This document shows, one piece after another, positions 16,313 through 24,915 of a stretch of 64,000 nt of DNA. The stretch is taken from NCBI GenBank assembly GCA_050633445.1, contig JBOEGN010000034.1, positions 1-64,000 of the forward strand, given 5' to 3'. Positions within the stretch are counted from its first letter, which is position 1. Each line of letters starts with the position of its first letter. The notes beneath the pieces were generated by a model. That model did no database searches. It worked only from the letters and a program-made list of their open reading frames with translations, and was not told the DNA's origin. Source of the stretch: Thalassobius sp050633445. GTDB lineage: Bacteria; Pseudomonadota; Alphaproteobacteria; Rhodobacterales; Rhodobacteraceae. The translations under genes were made by a program, and so were the position numbers.

Positions 16313-18871
16313 ATGTCTGACGCTGATCGCACGGTTCTAAAGAAAATCCGCTGGCCGCTTCGCCTGACCTGGGCGGGGTTGATGGCCGAACGGATTACCT
16401 TTGCCTTCTGGCCGCTTTGGTCGGTGGTTATGCTGGCTGCGGCTGTGTTGATGCTTGGCTTGCAGGATCAGGTCGCGGTGGAGCTTGTCTGGGCGCTGAC
16501 AGTGCTGGTGGCCATCGCCTGCGTGATATTCGCCGTGCTCGGCCTCCGCCGGTTCCGAATGCCGCGCCAGTCCGAGGCATTGGACCGATTGGACGGCACC
16601 ATGAAGGGCCGACCGATCCAGACATTGCTGGATGATCAGGCGATCGGCGCCGGGGACGCTCAATCCGAGGCGTTGTGGCACGCGCATCAGGCCCGCATGG
16701 CCCAACGCGCCGCGCAGGCCAAGGGGGTTCAACCCGACCTGACGCTGACCCGTCGTGATCCTTTTGCGCTGCGCTATGTTGCCATTCTGGGCTTGTCCGT
16801 CGCCATGCTGTTCGGAACCTGGAGCAAGGTCGGATCGGTCACCGGGATGGGACCGGGCGGGGCTGGCGGTCTGGCCACGGGCCCCTCGTGGGAGGGGTGG
16901 ATCGAACCGCCGTCCTATACCGGCCTGCCCGTTCTATATCTGGCGGATCAGGGTGAAAGCCTGGAGATTCCACAAAACAGTCGGATCACCCTACGATTCT
17001 ATGGCGAGCTAGGGGAATTGACCCTGGCCGAAACCGTTTCGGGCCGAATTGGCGACGTGCCGCCAGCCTCGAACCCGGCGCAGGATTTCGTTGTGACCCG
17101 CGCCGGAGAGGTGTCGATCGCCGGCGATGGAGGCCGGAGCTGGCAGGTGGCCCTGCTGCCGGATACCGCCCCCGAGGTTATGATCACCGGAGAGGCCGAA
17201 ACCAACGTCGATGGCCAGATGAGCCTGCCATTTGCAGCCAAGGATGATTACGGCGTTACTGGCGGGTCCGTTCTTATTTCGTTGGATATGGAGGCGGTGG
17301 ATCGCCGGTATGGCCTGGCCATTGCCCCCGAACCCCGCGCACCGATTCAGCTGGAGTTGCCTATGCCGATCTCGGGCAACCGCGCGGATTTCACTGAATT
17401 GCTGATCGAGAATTTCTCGGAACACCCTTGGGCACATCTGCCGGTGAAATTCGAACTGACAGCCACGGATGCCGCCAAACAGGTGGGGGCGGCTGATCCC
17501 GTAACGATGCCTCTGGCGGCGCGGCGTTTCTTTGATCCATTGGCAGCGGCCCTGATTGAACAGCGCCGTGATCTGCTGTGGAACCGGGAAAACGCCCCGC
17601 GAATCGCGCAACTGATACGCGCCATTTCCTGGGAACCCGAAGAGCAACTGTTCCCGGACGAAGCCAACTATCTGACCCTGCGCTTTATCCTGCGCCAGAT
17701 GGAATCCTATGCCGCCGATGGCATGAACACTGAACAGCAAGAGGAACTGGCCAAGGCCTTGTGGGATCTGGCCATCGAGATCGAAGACGGCGATCTGGAT
17801 GATGCGATGGACCGGATGAAGCGCGCTCAGGAACGTTTGAGCGAGGCGATGAAGAATGGCGCATCCGAGCAAGAGATCGCTCGGCTGATGCAGGAACTGC
17901 GCGAGGCAACGCAAGATTATCTGCGGCAACTGTCCCGCCAGGCGCAACGCGAGCAAGAAGAAACCGACGAAGATATGCGCAGCGCCGATAACTCGATGCA
18001 AATGGGCATGGACGACCTGCAACGCATGATGGACCGTATCCAGGAACTGATCGAACAAGGCCGCATGGCCGAAGCGCAAGAAGCCATGCGCCAGTTCCAG
18101 GAAATGATGGAAAACATGCAGATGGCTCAGCAGCAAGGCGGGCAGGGGGGGCAGTCTCCGGGCGAGCAAGCGATGGAAGAACTGGGTCGCAGCCTGCGTG
18201 AACAGCAGGGCCTGTCAGATCAAGCGTTCCGCGACCTGCAAGAAGAATTCAATCCCGGCGCCAATTCCGGCCAGTCACAAGAAAACGAAGGCCGCAGCGG
18301 TGGTCAGGGCCGTGGCCAAAGCCACGAGGGCCAAAACGGCGAAAATGGCGACGGTTCGGAAGGTCAGCAAGGGCAAGGGACATTGGCGGACCGCCAGCAG
18401 GCCCTGCGCGATGAATTGGAACGCCAACGCGGACGTTTGCCCGGCGCGGGGACCGAAGGGGGAGATGCCGCACGTGAAGCCTTGAAACGAGCCGAACGCG
18501 CGATGGAAGGGGCAGAAGATGCCTTGCGTCAGGATGATTTAGCTGGCGCGATCGACAAGCAAGCCGATGCGATGGAGGCCCTGCGCGAAGGCATTCGAAA
18601 CCTGGGTGACGCCATGGCCGAAGCGAGCCGCCGCCAGCGCGGCGGCGATGGCCAGGAAACCGGCAATGCCCAGGCCAACAGCCGTGATCCGCTGGGGCGG
18701 AACCCCGGCTCGCGCGGAGGGGACGTCGGAACACAAGAAGACTTGCTGCAAGGAGAAGACGTCTATCGCCGCGCGCGCGAATTGCTGGATGAAATCCGTC
18801 GCCGCTCTGGCGAAGGCGAACGCCCGACGGCAGAGCTGGACTACCTTCGTAGACTTCTGGAACGATTTTGA
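16313..18871 (+). CDS. TIGR02302 / DUF4175 family protein
   Basis: An 852-residue protein. Two or three membrane helices lie near the N-terminus (about 20-80 and 150-170), followed by a large beta-rich domain with PSYTGLPVLYL and a second half that is helical and rich in Gln, Glu, Met and Arg (about 480-620), then a low-complexity Gly/Gln/Asn/Glu region (about 620-720) and an acidic helical end. This is the layout of the TIGR02302 family found downstream of lysA in alphaproteobacteria. The function is not known; the coiled-coil and low-complexity stretches suggest a structural or scaffold role at the membrane. A dispersed repeat starts 8 bp after the stop. Confidence 0.85.
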   Translation: MSDADRTVLKKIRWPLRLTWAGLMAERITFAFWPLWSVVMLAAAVLMLGLQDQVAVELVWALTVLVAIACVIFAVLGLRRFRMPRQSEALDRLDGTMKGRPIQTLLDDQAIGAGDAQSEALWHAHQARMAQRAAQAKGVQPDLTLTRRDPFALRYVAILGLSVAMLFGTWSKVGSVTGMGPGGAGGLATGPSWEGWIEPPSYTGLPVLYLADQGESLEIPQNSRITLRFYGELGELTLAETVSGRIGDVPPASNPAQDFVVTRAGEVSIAGDGGRSWQVALLPDTAPEVMITGEAETNVDGQMSLPFAAKDDYGVTGGSVLISLDMEAVDRRYGLAIAPEPRAPIQLELPMPISGNRADFTELLIENFSEHPWAHLPVKFELTATDAAKQVGAADPVTMPLAARRFFDPLAAALIEQRRDLLWNRENAPRIAQLIRAISWEPEEQLFPDEANYLTLRFILRQMESYAADGMNTEQQEELAKALWDLAIEIEDGDLDDAMDRMKRAQERLSEAMKNGASEQEIARLMQELREATQDYLRQLSRQAQREQEETDEDMRSADNSMQMGMDDLQRMMDRIQELIEQGRMAEAQEAMRQFQEMMENMQMAQQQGGQGGQSPGEQAMEELGRSLREQQGLSDQAFRDLQEEFNPGANSGQSQENEGRSGGQGRGQSHEGQNGENGDGSEGQQGQGTLADRQQALRDELERQRGRLPGAGTEGGDAAREALKRAERAMEGAEDALRQDDLAGAIDKQADAMEALREGIRNLGDAMAEASRRQRGGDGQETGNAQANSRDPLGRNPGSRGGDVGTQEDLLQGEDVYRRARELLDEIRRRSGEGERPTAELDYLRRLLERF

Positions 18872-18878
18872 CCCTACG

Positions 18879-19040
18879 AAAAGGAGCGCGCTGTCGCGCG
18901 CGCATGATATCTCGTCATCGGTCTCCGACCTCTTCCTCGAGTGGGCACCACATGGCCAGTGTTGCGTTTTTTTCGCCTTCTTTGCTCTCGAAATACTCTG
19001 GGGATGAATTCACCGCAGGTGAAGAAGGGGCTAGCCCCTT
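18879..19040. repeat. Dispersed intergenic repeat, copy B
   Basis: Similar to 14777-14945: AAAAGGAGCGCGCTG, GATATCTCGTCATCGG, TTTGCTCTCGAAATACTC and the closing inverted pair AGGGGCTAGCCCCT are all present in the same order. It lies between the convergent TIGR02302 gene and leuA. The rest of the gap to leuA (19041-19164) holds a GC-rich hairpin-like segment around 19131-19150 (GGAGCGCC/GGCGC) that could end leuA transcription, but it lacks a T run. Confidence 0.7.
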
Positions 19041-19164
19041 GAGGCAGAAAGCAACCGGGCCCGCTCCAAAAGGCTCATTCATTGCGGGAACGCGCGGGTT
19101 TATGTGCCATTCTGGATGCATGACGTATACGGAGCGCCGCTAGGCGCCCCGCTGGATCAAGGGA

Positions 19165-20742
19165 TCAGTGCAGATCCTTATAGTTGATCTCTTTCAGATC
19201 CTCACCAGGACCGGTTTTCTGACGCCGGACGATCAGACGGTTCAGCGCATTCACATAAGCGCGGACGCTGGCAACCACTGTATCAGTGTCTGCCGAAGAG
19301 CCCGTTGCGATGCGGCCGTCCTCTTCGATTTTCACAGTCACGGTCGCCTGCGCGTCGGTGCCTTCGGTCACGGCGTGGACTTGATAGAGCTGCAAGCGCG
19401 CGGTGTGCGGATACAGCATTTTCACGCAGTTAAACGCAGCATCTACGGGACCGTCTCCGGTGGCGTCGATGGTTTTGTCTTCGCCTTCGATCGACAGGGT
19501 CATTTCTGCCTCTTGCGGGCCGTCAGTGCCGCAGACCACGCGCAAGCGTTTCAGCTGCAGAGTATCGCCGTCGTCTTGCACTTCCTGATCTTGCACCATG
19601 GCGATCAGATCGTCGTCAAAGACTTCTTTCTTGCGGTCGGCCAGGGCTTTGAAACGCACGAACACGTCGTTCAGCTGGTTTTCACCCAGCTCGTATCCCA
19701 GCTCTTCCATCTTGGCGCGCAGGGCGGCGCGGCCTGAGTGCTTACCCAAGGGCAGCGAGGTGCCGGACAGGCCGATATCCTCGGGCATCATGATCTCAAA
19801 GTTCTCGCGGTTCTTCAGCATGCCGTCCTGGTGAATGCCGGATTCATGCGCGAAGGCGTTTTTGCCGACGATCGCCTTGTTGAACTGCACCGGGAAGCCC
19901 GAAACAGTCGCCACGCGGCGCGAGATGTTCATGATCTTGGTGGTGTCGATCTGGGTGCGGTAAGGCATGATATCGTTGCGCACGCGCAGGGCCATCACGA
20001 CCTCTTCCAAGGCCGTATTGCCGGCACGTTCGCCCAGCCCGTTGATGGTGCATTCGATCTGGCGGGCGCCCGCCTCGACCGCGGCCAGGGCGTTGGCGGT
20101 CGCCATGCCAAGGTCGTTATGGCAATGGGTGGCGAACACAATCTCATCCGCGCCGGGGACGCGCTCCAGCAGCATCTGGATCAGGTCAGCGGATTCGCGC
20201 GGAGCGGTATAGCCAACGGTGTCGGGAATGTTGATTGTGGTCGCACCGGCCTTGATCGCGATCTCGATCACGCGGCACAGATAGTCATGTTCCGTGCGCG
20301 TGGCATCCATCGGCGACCATTGCACGTTGTCGCACAGATTGCGGGCGTGGCTGACGGTCTCGTGGATCTTGTCGGCCATTTCATCCATGGACAGATCGGG
20401 GATCGCGCGGTGCAGCGGCGAGGTGCCGATAAAGGTGTGGATGCGCGGCTGGGCGGAATGTTTAACGGCCTCAAAACAGCGGTCGATGTCTTTGAAATTC
20501 GCACGCGCCAGGCCACAGATGACCGAGTTTTTGGACCGCTCGGCGATCTCTTTCACGGCTTTGAAATCGCCTTCGGATGCGATGGGAAAACCGGCCTCGA
20601 TCACATCAACGCCCATCTCGTCCAGCATTTCGGCGATTTCCAGCTTTTCATCATGGGTCATCGTCGCGCCGGGGGATTGCTCGCCATCACGCAGAGTCGT
20701 GTCGAAAATCAAGACGTGGTCTTGTTTGGATTTGTCAGTCAT
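19165..20742 (-). CDS. leuA: 2-isopropylmalate synthase
   Basis: LeuA condenses acetyl-CoA with 2-oxoisovalerate, the first committed step of leucine synthesis. The 525-residue protein has the signature FDTTLRDGEQSPGATM near the N-terminus and the metal-binding HCHNDLGMATANALAAVEAG motif (His-x-His), and the C-terminal 150 residues form the LeuA dimerisation/allosteric domain where leucine feedback acts. A leader peptide with four Leu codons and hairpins lies directly upstream, so transcription is probably also attenuated by leucine supply. Confidence 0.97.
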   Translation of the reverse strand: MTDKSKQDHVLIFDTTLRDGEQSPGATMTHDEKLEIAEMLDEMGVDVIEAGFPIASEGDFKAVKEIAERSKNSVICGLARANFKDIDRCFEAVKHSAQPRIHTFIGTSPLHRAIPDLSMDEMADKIHETVSHARNLCDNVQWSPMDATRTEHDYLCRVIEIAIKAGATTINIPDTVGYTAPRESADLIQMLLERVPGADEIVFATHCHNDLGMATANALAAVEAGARQIECTINGLGERAGNTALEEVVMALRVRNDIMPYRTQIDTTKIMNISRRVATVSGFPVQFNKAIVGKNAFAHESGIHQDGMLKNRENFEIMMPEDIGLSGTSLPLGKHSGRAALRAKMEELGYELGENQLNDVFVRFKALADRKKEVFDDDLIAMVQDQEVQDDGDTLQLKRLRVVCGTDGPQEAEMTLSIEGEDKTIDATGDGPVDAAFNCVKMLYPHTARLQLYQVHAVTEGTDAQATVTVKIEEDGRIATGSSADTDTVVASVRAYVNALNRLIVRRQKTGPGEDLKEINYKDLH

Positions 20743-20763
20743 GTCGGGTCTCTTTTTTGAAGT

Positions 20764-20846
20764 CTGCTAAAGCCTGCGGCGCGAAAATCAAGCACATCCT
20801 CTGAGCGGTCGCGCCAAAAAATGGCACGCTCAGAGGCGGCTTAGCA
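20764..20846 (-). promoter_or_regulatory. Leucine attenuator of leuA (alternative hairpins)
   Basis: Downstream of the leader peptide stop, CCTCTGAGCG (20798-20807) pairs perfectly with CGCTCAGAGG (20827-20836), whose arm includes the last Leu codon and stop of the leader. An outer pair GCTAAAGCC (20766-20774) with GGCTTAGC (20838-20845) overlaps the Leu codon run. A competing pair GGCGCG (20779-20784) with CGCGCC (20810-20815) would be exclusive with the first. This is the layout of a ribosome-mediated attenuator; which form terminates is not settled by eye. Confidence 0.7.
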
Positions 20847-20919
20847 GTAGTAGGGCAGCATAGGGCAACGCGCCGTCGGTGCGGCGTGCAGATGCGTTGA
20901 TATGGCCCAAAGTGTTCAT
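20830..20919 (-). CDS. leuA leader peptide
   Basis: A 29-residue open frame read on the minus strand, beginning MNTLGHINASARRTDGAL and ending PYAALLLLSRL. The codons for the last residues are CTA CTA CTG CTA AGC CGC CTC TGA, so five of the last seven are leucine and three are the rare CTA. An AGG sequence lies a few bases before the ATG. Position (88 bp before leuA), composition and the following hairpins mark it as the sensing peptide of a leucine attenuator. It would stall ribosomes when charged tRNA-Leu is scarce and allow leuA transcription. Confidence 0.75.
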   Translation of the reverse strand: MNTLGHINASARRTDGALPYAALLLLSRL

Positions 20920-21007
20920 GCCTCGATTTATAGGAGGCCCCGTTCGAAAAGAAAAGTCCGAATTTTTGCGTGTTGAATGGAGGGTCGGACGCGCTAGTTC
21001 GCCCGCT

Positions 21008-21673
21008 ATGGATCGAGCATTGATCATCGGCGCGTCGGGCGGCATTGGCGCGGCGGTTACGGCAGCATTGCAGGCACGTGGGGTCGCGGTGGCGGCTCTT
21101 TCGCGGTCGCGCGATGGCCTGGACCTGACAGACGAGCGCAGCGTTCGGGCGGCCTTGTCCGGGTTGGAGCCGGGGTATGATTTGGTCTTTGTCGCCACGG
21201 GGCAGCTGCATGGCAACGGAACCGCACCAGAAAAAACACTTCGGTCGCTAGAGGCCGCTGCAATGGCCGATCAATTCGGGATCAATTGCATCGGTCCTGC
21301 GCTGGTGCTGAAACATGCGGTGCGCCTGCTGCCCCGTGATCGGCGTGCGGTTTTCGCCGCCTTGTCGGCGCGGGTTGGATCCATCGGGGACAATCGGTTG
21401 GGGGGCTGGTATTCCTATCGTGCGGCCAAGGCGGCGCTGAACCAGACCTTGCATACAGGCGCGATCGAGCTGTCGCGCACCCATCCGCAGTCCATTTGCG
21501 TGGCGCTGCATCCGGGCACGGTGGCGACTGATTTTACCACGGACTACGCCGGGCGCCATGCAACGGTGACCCCTGCCGAGGCCGCGCAAAACCTGCTGGC
21601 TATGCTCGCAGGGCTGACCCCGGCCCAGACGGGTGGGTTTTTCGATTGGAGCGGGACCGAAGTGCCGTGGTAG
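21008..21673 (+). CDS. Short-chain dehydrogenase/reductase
   Basis: A 221-residue SDR with the dinucleotide loop IIGASGGIGAAV, the catalytic Ser region ALSARVGSIGDN and the active-site YSYRAAKAALNQ (YxxxK). The last part HPGTVATDFTTDYAG is the form seen in the C-factor (CsgA)-like SDR branch. Substrate unknown. Start at 21008 gives a clean N-terminus MDRALIIG; the open frame extends upstream through the leuA leader region. It is divergent from leuA with the leader between. Confidence 0.82.
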   Translation: MDRALIIGASGGIGAAVTAALQARGVAVAALSRSRDGLDLTDERSVRAALSGLEPGYDLVFVATGQLHGNGTAPEKTLRSLEAAAMADQFGINCIGPALVLKHAVRLLPRDRRAVFAALSARVGSIGDNRLGGWYSYRAAKAALNQTLHTGAIELSRTHPQSICVALHPGTVATDFTTDYAGRHATVTPAEAAQNLLAMLAGLTPAQTGGFFDWSGTEVPW

Positions 21674-21677
21674 GGGC

Positions 21678-23099
21678 CTATTGGCTGGTCTCGGTCGTTT
21701 CGGCCTCGCCCTTGACAAGGGCACCGTTTTCCCATTCACCAGTCTCTTCCTGACCGCTGGCATAGCGCATGGTGCCGTCGCCCTGACGTTTGCCGTCTTT
21801 GAACATGCCGTCATAGACATCTCCGTTGGCGTAGGTGGCGGTGCCTTGCCCGTTGATGGCGCCTGCTTTCCACGCGCCCTCGTATTTGAAGCCATCCGTG
21901 GCGGTGATCACACCCGCGCCTTCGCGCTGGCCATCGACGAACTGCCCGACATAGATCATGCCGTTGGGGTAGGTTGCGGTGCCCTGACCGTGGCGCTTGC
22001 CCGCCTGCCATTCGCCTTCATAGCGATAGCCATCGGGGTAGGTCATGATGCCGTTGCCGTGGTTCTTGGCGTCGACAAAGCCGCCTTCGTAGACAGCGCC
22101 ATTGCGATAGGTGGCGGTGCCCTGACCTTCGATCACGCCGGCGCGCCATTCCCCGTCATAGGTGGCACCGTCAGGATAAGTGATCTTGCCCACGCCATCC
22201 TCGGCACCGGCGCGGAACTGCCCGGTATAGCTGGAGCCATCGGGGTAGGTGACGGTCCCGTCGCCTTCGATCTGGCCAGCGACCCAGGTGCCTTCATAGC
22301 GATAGCCATCGGTCCCGGTAAAGCTGCCCTGGCCCTGACGGCGATCATCCGCGAACTCCCCGTCATAAACATCGCCATTGGCGTAGGTGACTTTGCCCAG
22401 CCCCTCGCGGCGGCCATTGATCAGCATGCCTTCGTAGACGTCGCCGTTGTTCTGGGTCAGCTTGCCCTGGCCATGGATCTGGCCGTTCTGCCACAGGCCC
22501 GCATAGATCATGCCGTCGGACATGGTCAGCGTGCCCTGACCCTCGCGGGTGCCGCGTTTGACCTGACCTTCGTAGATCGCGCCATCGGGATAGGTGATGG
22601 TGCCAAAGCCGTCCTTCACCCCGTTCACCCAATCGCCGTCATAGACATATCCACCCGGCGTGCGCATCACGCCGCGCCCGTGGTGCATCGCGTTTTTGAA
22701 TGCGCCTTCAAAACGGGTACCGTTGGCATACATCGCCACGCCCGACCCAGTGATTTTGCCCGCAACCCAGTGACCTTCGTAGGTCGAGCCATCGGTGAAT
22801 ACGATTTTGCCCACACCTTCGGGTTTGCCATTGGCGAACTCGCCCTCATAGACCGAGCCATTGGGGAATCGCGCGACGCCCTGGCCGCGAATCTCTCCGG
22901 CGACCCAATCCCCGGTGTATTCGTACCCGTTGGGCAGGCGGTAAGTGCCCGTGCCGTGTTGCAGCCCGTCCTTGAAGGTGCCTTCGTAGACACCGCCATC
23001 CTCGTATTGCTTGGTCTGCACGTCACTGTCCTGCGCGAAGGCCGACGAAGCCATCAGCCCGGCCAGTGCGGCTGCGAAAAGGATGCGCGAATGTGCCAT
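21678..23099 (-). CDS. MORN-repeat protein, secreted
   Basis: A 473-residue protein with a signal peptide (MAHSRILFAAALAGLMASSAFA, cut near AFA-QD) and then about 18 consecutive MORN units of exactly 23 residues, of the form Y-E-G-x-W/F...G-x-G-x-x-x-Y-P/A-N/D-G, from about residue 38 to 455, ending in an acidic Glu/Thr-rich tail. MORN repeats form elongated beta-hairpin ladders and mediate protein or lipid contacts. There is no enzyme domain. The start at 23099 places the signal correctly; upstream frame is spurious. It is convergent with the SDR (4 bp between stops). Confidence 0.9.
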   Translation of the reverse strand: MAHSRILFAAALAGLMASSAFAQDSDVQTKQYEDGGVYEGTFKDGLQHGTGTYRLPNGYEYTGDWVAGEIRGQGVARFPNGSVYEGEFANGKPEGVGKIVFTDGSTYEGHWVAGKITGSGVAMYANGTRFEGAFKNAMHHGRGVMRTPGGYVYDGDWVNGVKDGFGTITYPDGAIYEGQVKRGTREGQGTLTMSDGMIYAGLWQNGQIHGQGKLTQNNGDVYEGMLINGRREGLGKVTYANGDVYDGEFADDRRQGQGSFTGTDGYRYEGTWVAGQIEGDGTVTYPDGSSYTGQFRAGAEDGVGKITYPDGATYDGEWRAGVIEGQGTATYRNGAVYEGGFVDAKNHGNGIMTYPDGYRYEGEWQAGKRHGQGTATYPNGMIYVGQFVDGQREGAGVITATDGFKYEGAWKAGAINGQGTATYANGDVYDGMFKDGKRQGDGTMRYASGQEETGEWENGALVKGEAETTETSQ

Positions 23100-23253
23100 G
23101 AAAGACCTGCCTGCGGATTGACGGTTGCCTGTGTGCGTTGCCCGAAATCTAGTGGAGCAGCCCGCCCTAGACAACGCCTTTTGGTCAAAGCGGCTTTTCC
23201 TCGCTGGTGGTTCTGTTAAATCGGAGGGAACGAAGTGAACCAAGGGGCCCGGC

Positions 23254-24915
23254 ATGTCCGATAGATTTCGCCTGACGATTGCACAGCTGAACCCGACCGT
23301 GGGCGATCTGGCTGGCAATGCCACCAAGGCATATGAAGCCTGGCAAAAGGCCAAAGCCGCAGGCGCTGATATGGTTGCCCTGCCAGAAATGTTCATCACC
23401 GGGTACAACACGCAGGATCTGGTGATGAAACCGGTGTTCCATCAGATGGCGATCGCTGCGGTGGAAACGCTGGCCGCGCAATGTGCCGATGGGCCTGCAT
23501 TGGGTATTGGCGCCCCGGCGGTTGAGGATGGTAAGCTATACAATGCCTATTACATCTGCCGGAATGGCAAGGTCGCCAGCCGTGTGCTAAAGCATCACCT
23601 GCCCAATGAAACCGTGTTTGACGAGGTCCGCGTGTTCGACAGCGGGCCGCTGGGCGGACCCTATTCCGTGGGCGATATTCGCATCGGCAGCCCCATCTGC
23701 GAGGATGCCTGGCACGAAGACGTCGCCGAAACGCTGGAAGAAACCGGAGCGGAATTCCTGCTGGTGCCCAATGGCAGCCCCTATTTCCGTGGCAAGATGG
23801 AAATCCGTCTGAACATGATGGTTGCCCGCGTGATCGAAACTGGTCTGCCGCTGATCTATCTGAACATGGTGGGCGGTCAGGACGATCAGGTGTTTGACGG
23901 GGGCAGCTTTGTGCTGAACCCGCATGGCAAGCTGGCGATGCAGTTGCCGGTGTTCGACGAGGCGCTCTCGCATGTTGATCTGCAACGTGGTGCGGACGGT
24001 TGGACCGTGGTGCCCGGCGAAAAGACGCATCACCCTGATGATATGGAGCAAGACTACCGCGCGATGGTGGAATCCCTGCGCGACTACATGGGCAAAACCG
24101 GGTTCAAGAAGGTGCTGCTGGGTCTGTCCGGCGGGATCGACTCGGCTCTGGTGGCGACGATTGCCGTGGATGCTTTGGGCGCGGACAATGTGCGCTGCGT
24201 GATGCTGCCCTCGGAATACACGTCCCAAGGGTCGCTGGACGACGCCAAGGATATCGCGGAACGTCTGGGCTGCCGCTATGACTATGTTCCGATCGCCGAA
24301 GGGCGCCAGGCCATCACCAACACGCTGGCCCCGCTGTTCGAGGGCTCCCAGCCCGACGTCACCGAGGAAAACATCCAGTCCCGCCTGCGCGGGCTGCTGT
24401 TGATGGCGCTGTCCAACAAATTCGGGGAAATGCTGCTGACGACGGGTAATAAATCCGAGGTCGCCGTGGGCTATGCCACGATCTATGGCGATATGTCGGG
24501 CGGCTATAATCCGATCAAGGACATGTATAAAACCCGCGTCTTCGACTGCTGCCGCTGGCGCAATGCCAACCATCGCCCCGACTGGATGCAGGGAAATGAA
24601 GGCGAGGTGATCCCCGTTTCGATCATCGACAAACCTCCGAGCGCCGAGCTGCGCCCCGATCAAAAAGACGAGGACAGCCTACCCCCTTACGAGGTGCTGG
24701 ACGCGATCCTGATGATGCTGGTGGATGGCGAGGCCTCGGTGACCGAATGCGTCGCCGCCGGGTTTGATCGCGATACGGTCAAACGGATCGAGCATCTGCT
24801 TTACATCAGCGAATACAAACGCTTTCAGTCCGCGCCCGGTGCCCGCCTCAGCCCGCGCGCCTTCTGGCTGGATCGGCGCTATCCGATTGTGAACCGCTGG
24901 CGCGATCCTAGTTAA
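23254..24915 (+). CDS. nadE: Glutamine-dependent NAD+ synthetase
   Basis: NadE amidates nicotinic acid adenine dinucleotide to NAD+, using ammonia released from glutamine. The 553-residue protein has two domains. The N-terminal nitrilase-type glutaminase (about 1-270) has the triad residues: Glu in VALPEMFITGY, Lys in LKHHLPN and Cys in ICEDAWHEDV. The C-terminal synthetase starts near 275 and has the ATP pyrophosphatase loop LGLSGGIDSALVAT and later TGNKSEVAVGYAT and YNPIKDMYKT. The following exporter gene starts directly after the stop codon. Confidence 0.97.
   Translation: MSDRFRLTIAQLNPTVGDLAGNATKAYEAWQKAKAAGADMVALPEMFITGYNTQDLVMKPVFHQMAIAAVETLAAQCADGPALGIGAPAVEDGKLYNAYYICRNGKVASRVLKHHLPNETVFDEVRVFDSGPLGGPYSVGDIRIGSPICEDAWHEDVAETLEETGAEFLLVPNGSPYFRGKMEIRLNMMVARVIETGLPLIYLNMVGGQDDQVFDGGSFVLNPHGKLAMQLPVFDEALSHVDLQRGADGWTVVPGEKTHHPDDMEQDYRAMVESLRDYMGKTGFKKVLLGLSGGIDSALVATIAVDALGADNVRCVMLPSEYTSQGSLDDAKDIAERLGCRYDYVPIAEGRQAITNTLAPLFEGSQPDVTEENIQSRLRGLLLMALSNKFGEMLLTTGNKSEVAVGYATIYGDMSGGYNPIKDMYKTRVFDCCRWRNANHRPDWMQGNEGEVIPVSIIDKPPSAELRPDQKDEDSLPPYEVLDAILMMLVDGEASVTECVAAGFDRDTVKRIEHLLYISEYKRFQSAPGARLSPRAFWLDRRYPIVNRWRDPS

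Noticed and set aside
14944..16332. 462-codon minus-strand frame opposite lysA
   Set aside because: Shadow of lysA.
21678..23099. Regularly spaced short DNA repeats that could be taken for a CRISPR array
   Set aside because: The repeat is a 69-bp coding unit of the MORN protein, not identical repeats with unique spacers, and no cas genes are near.
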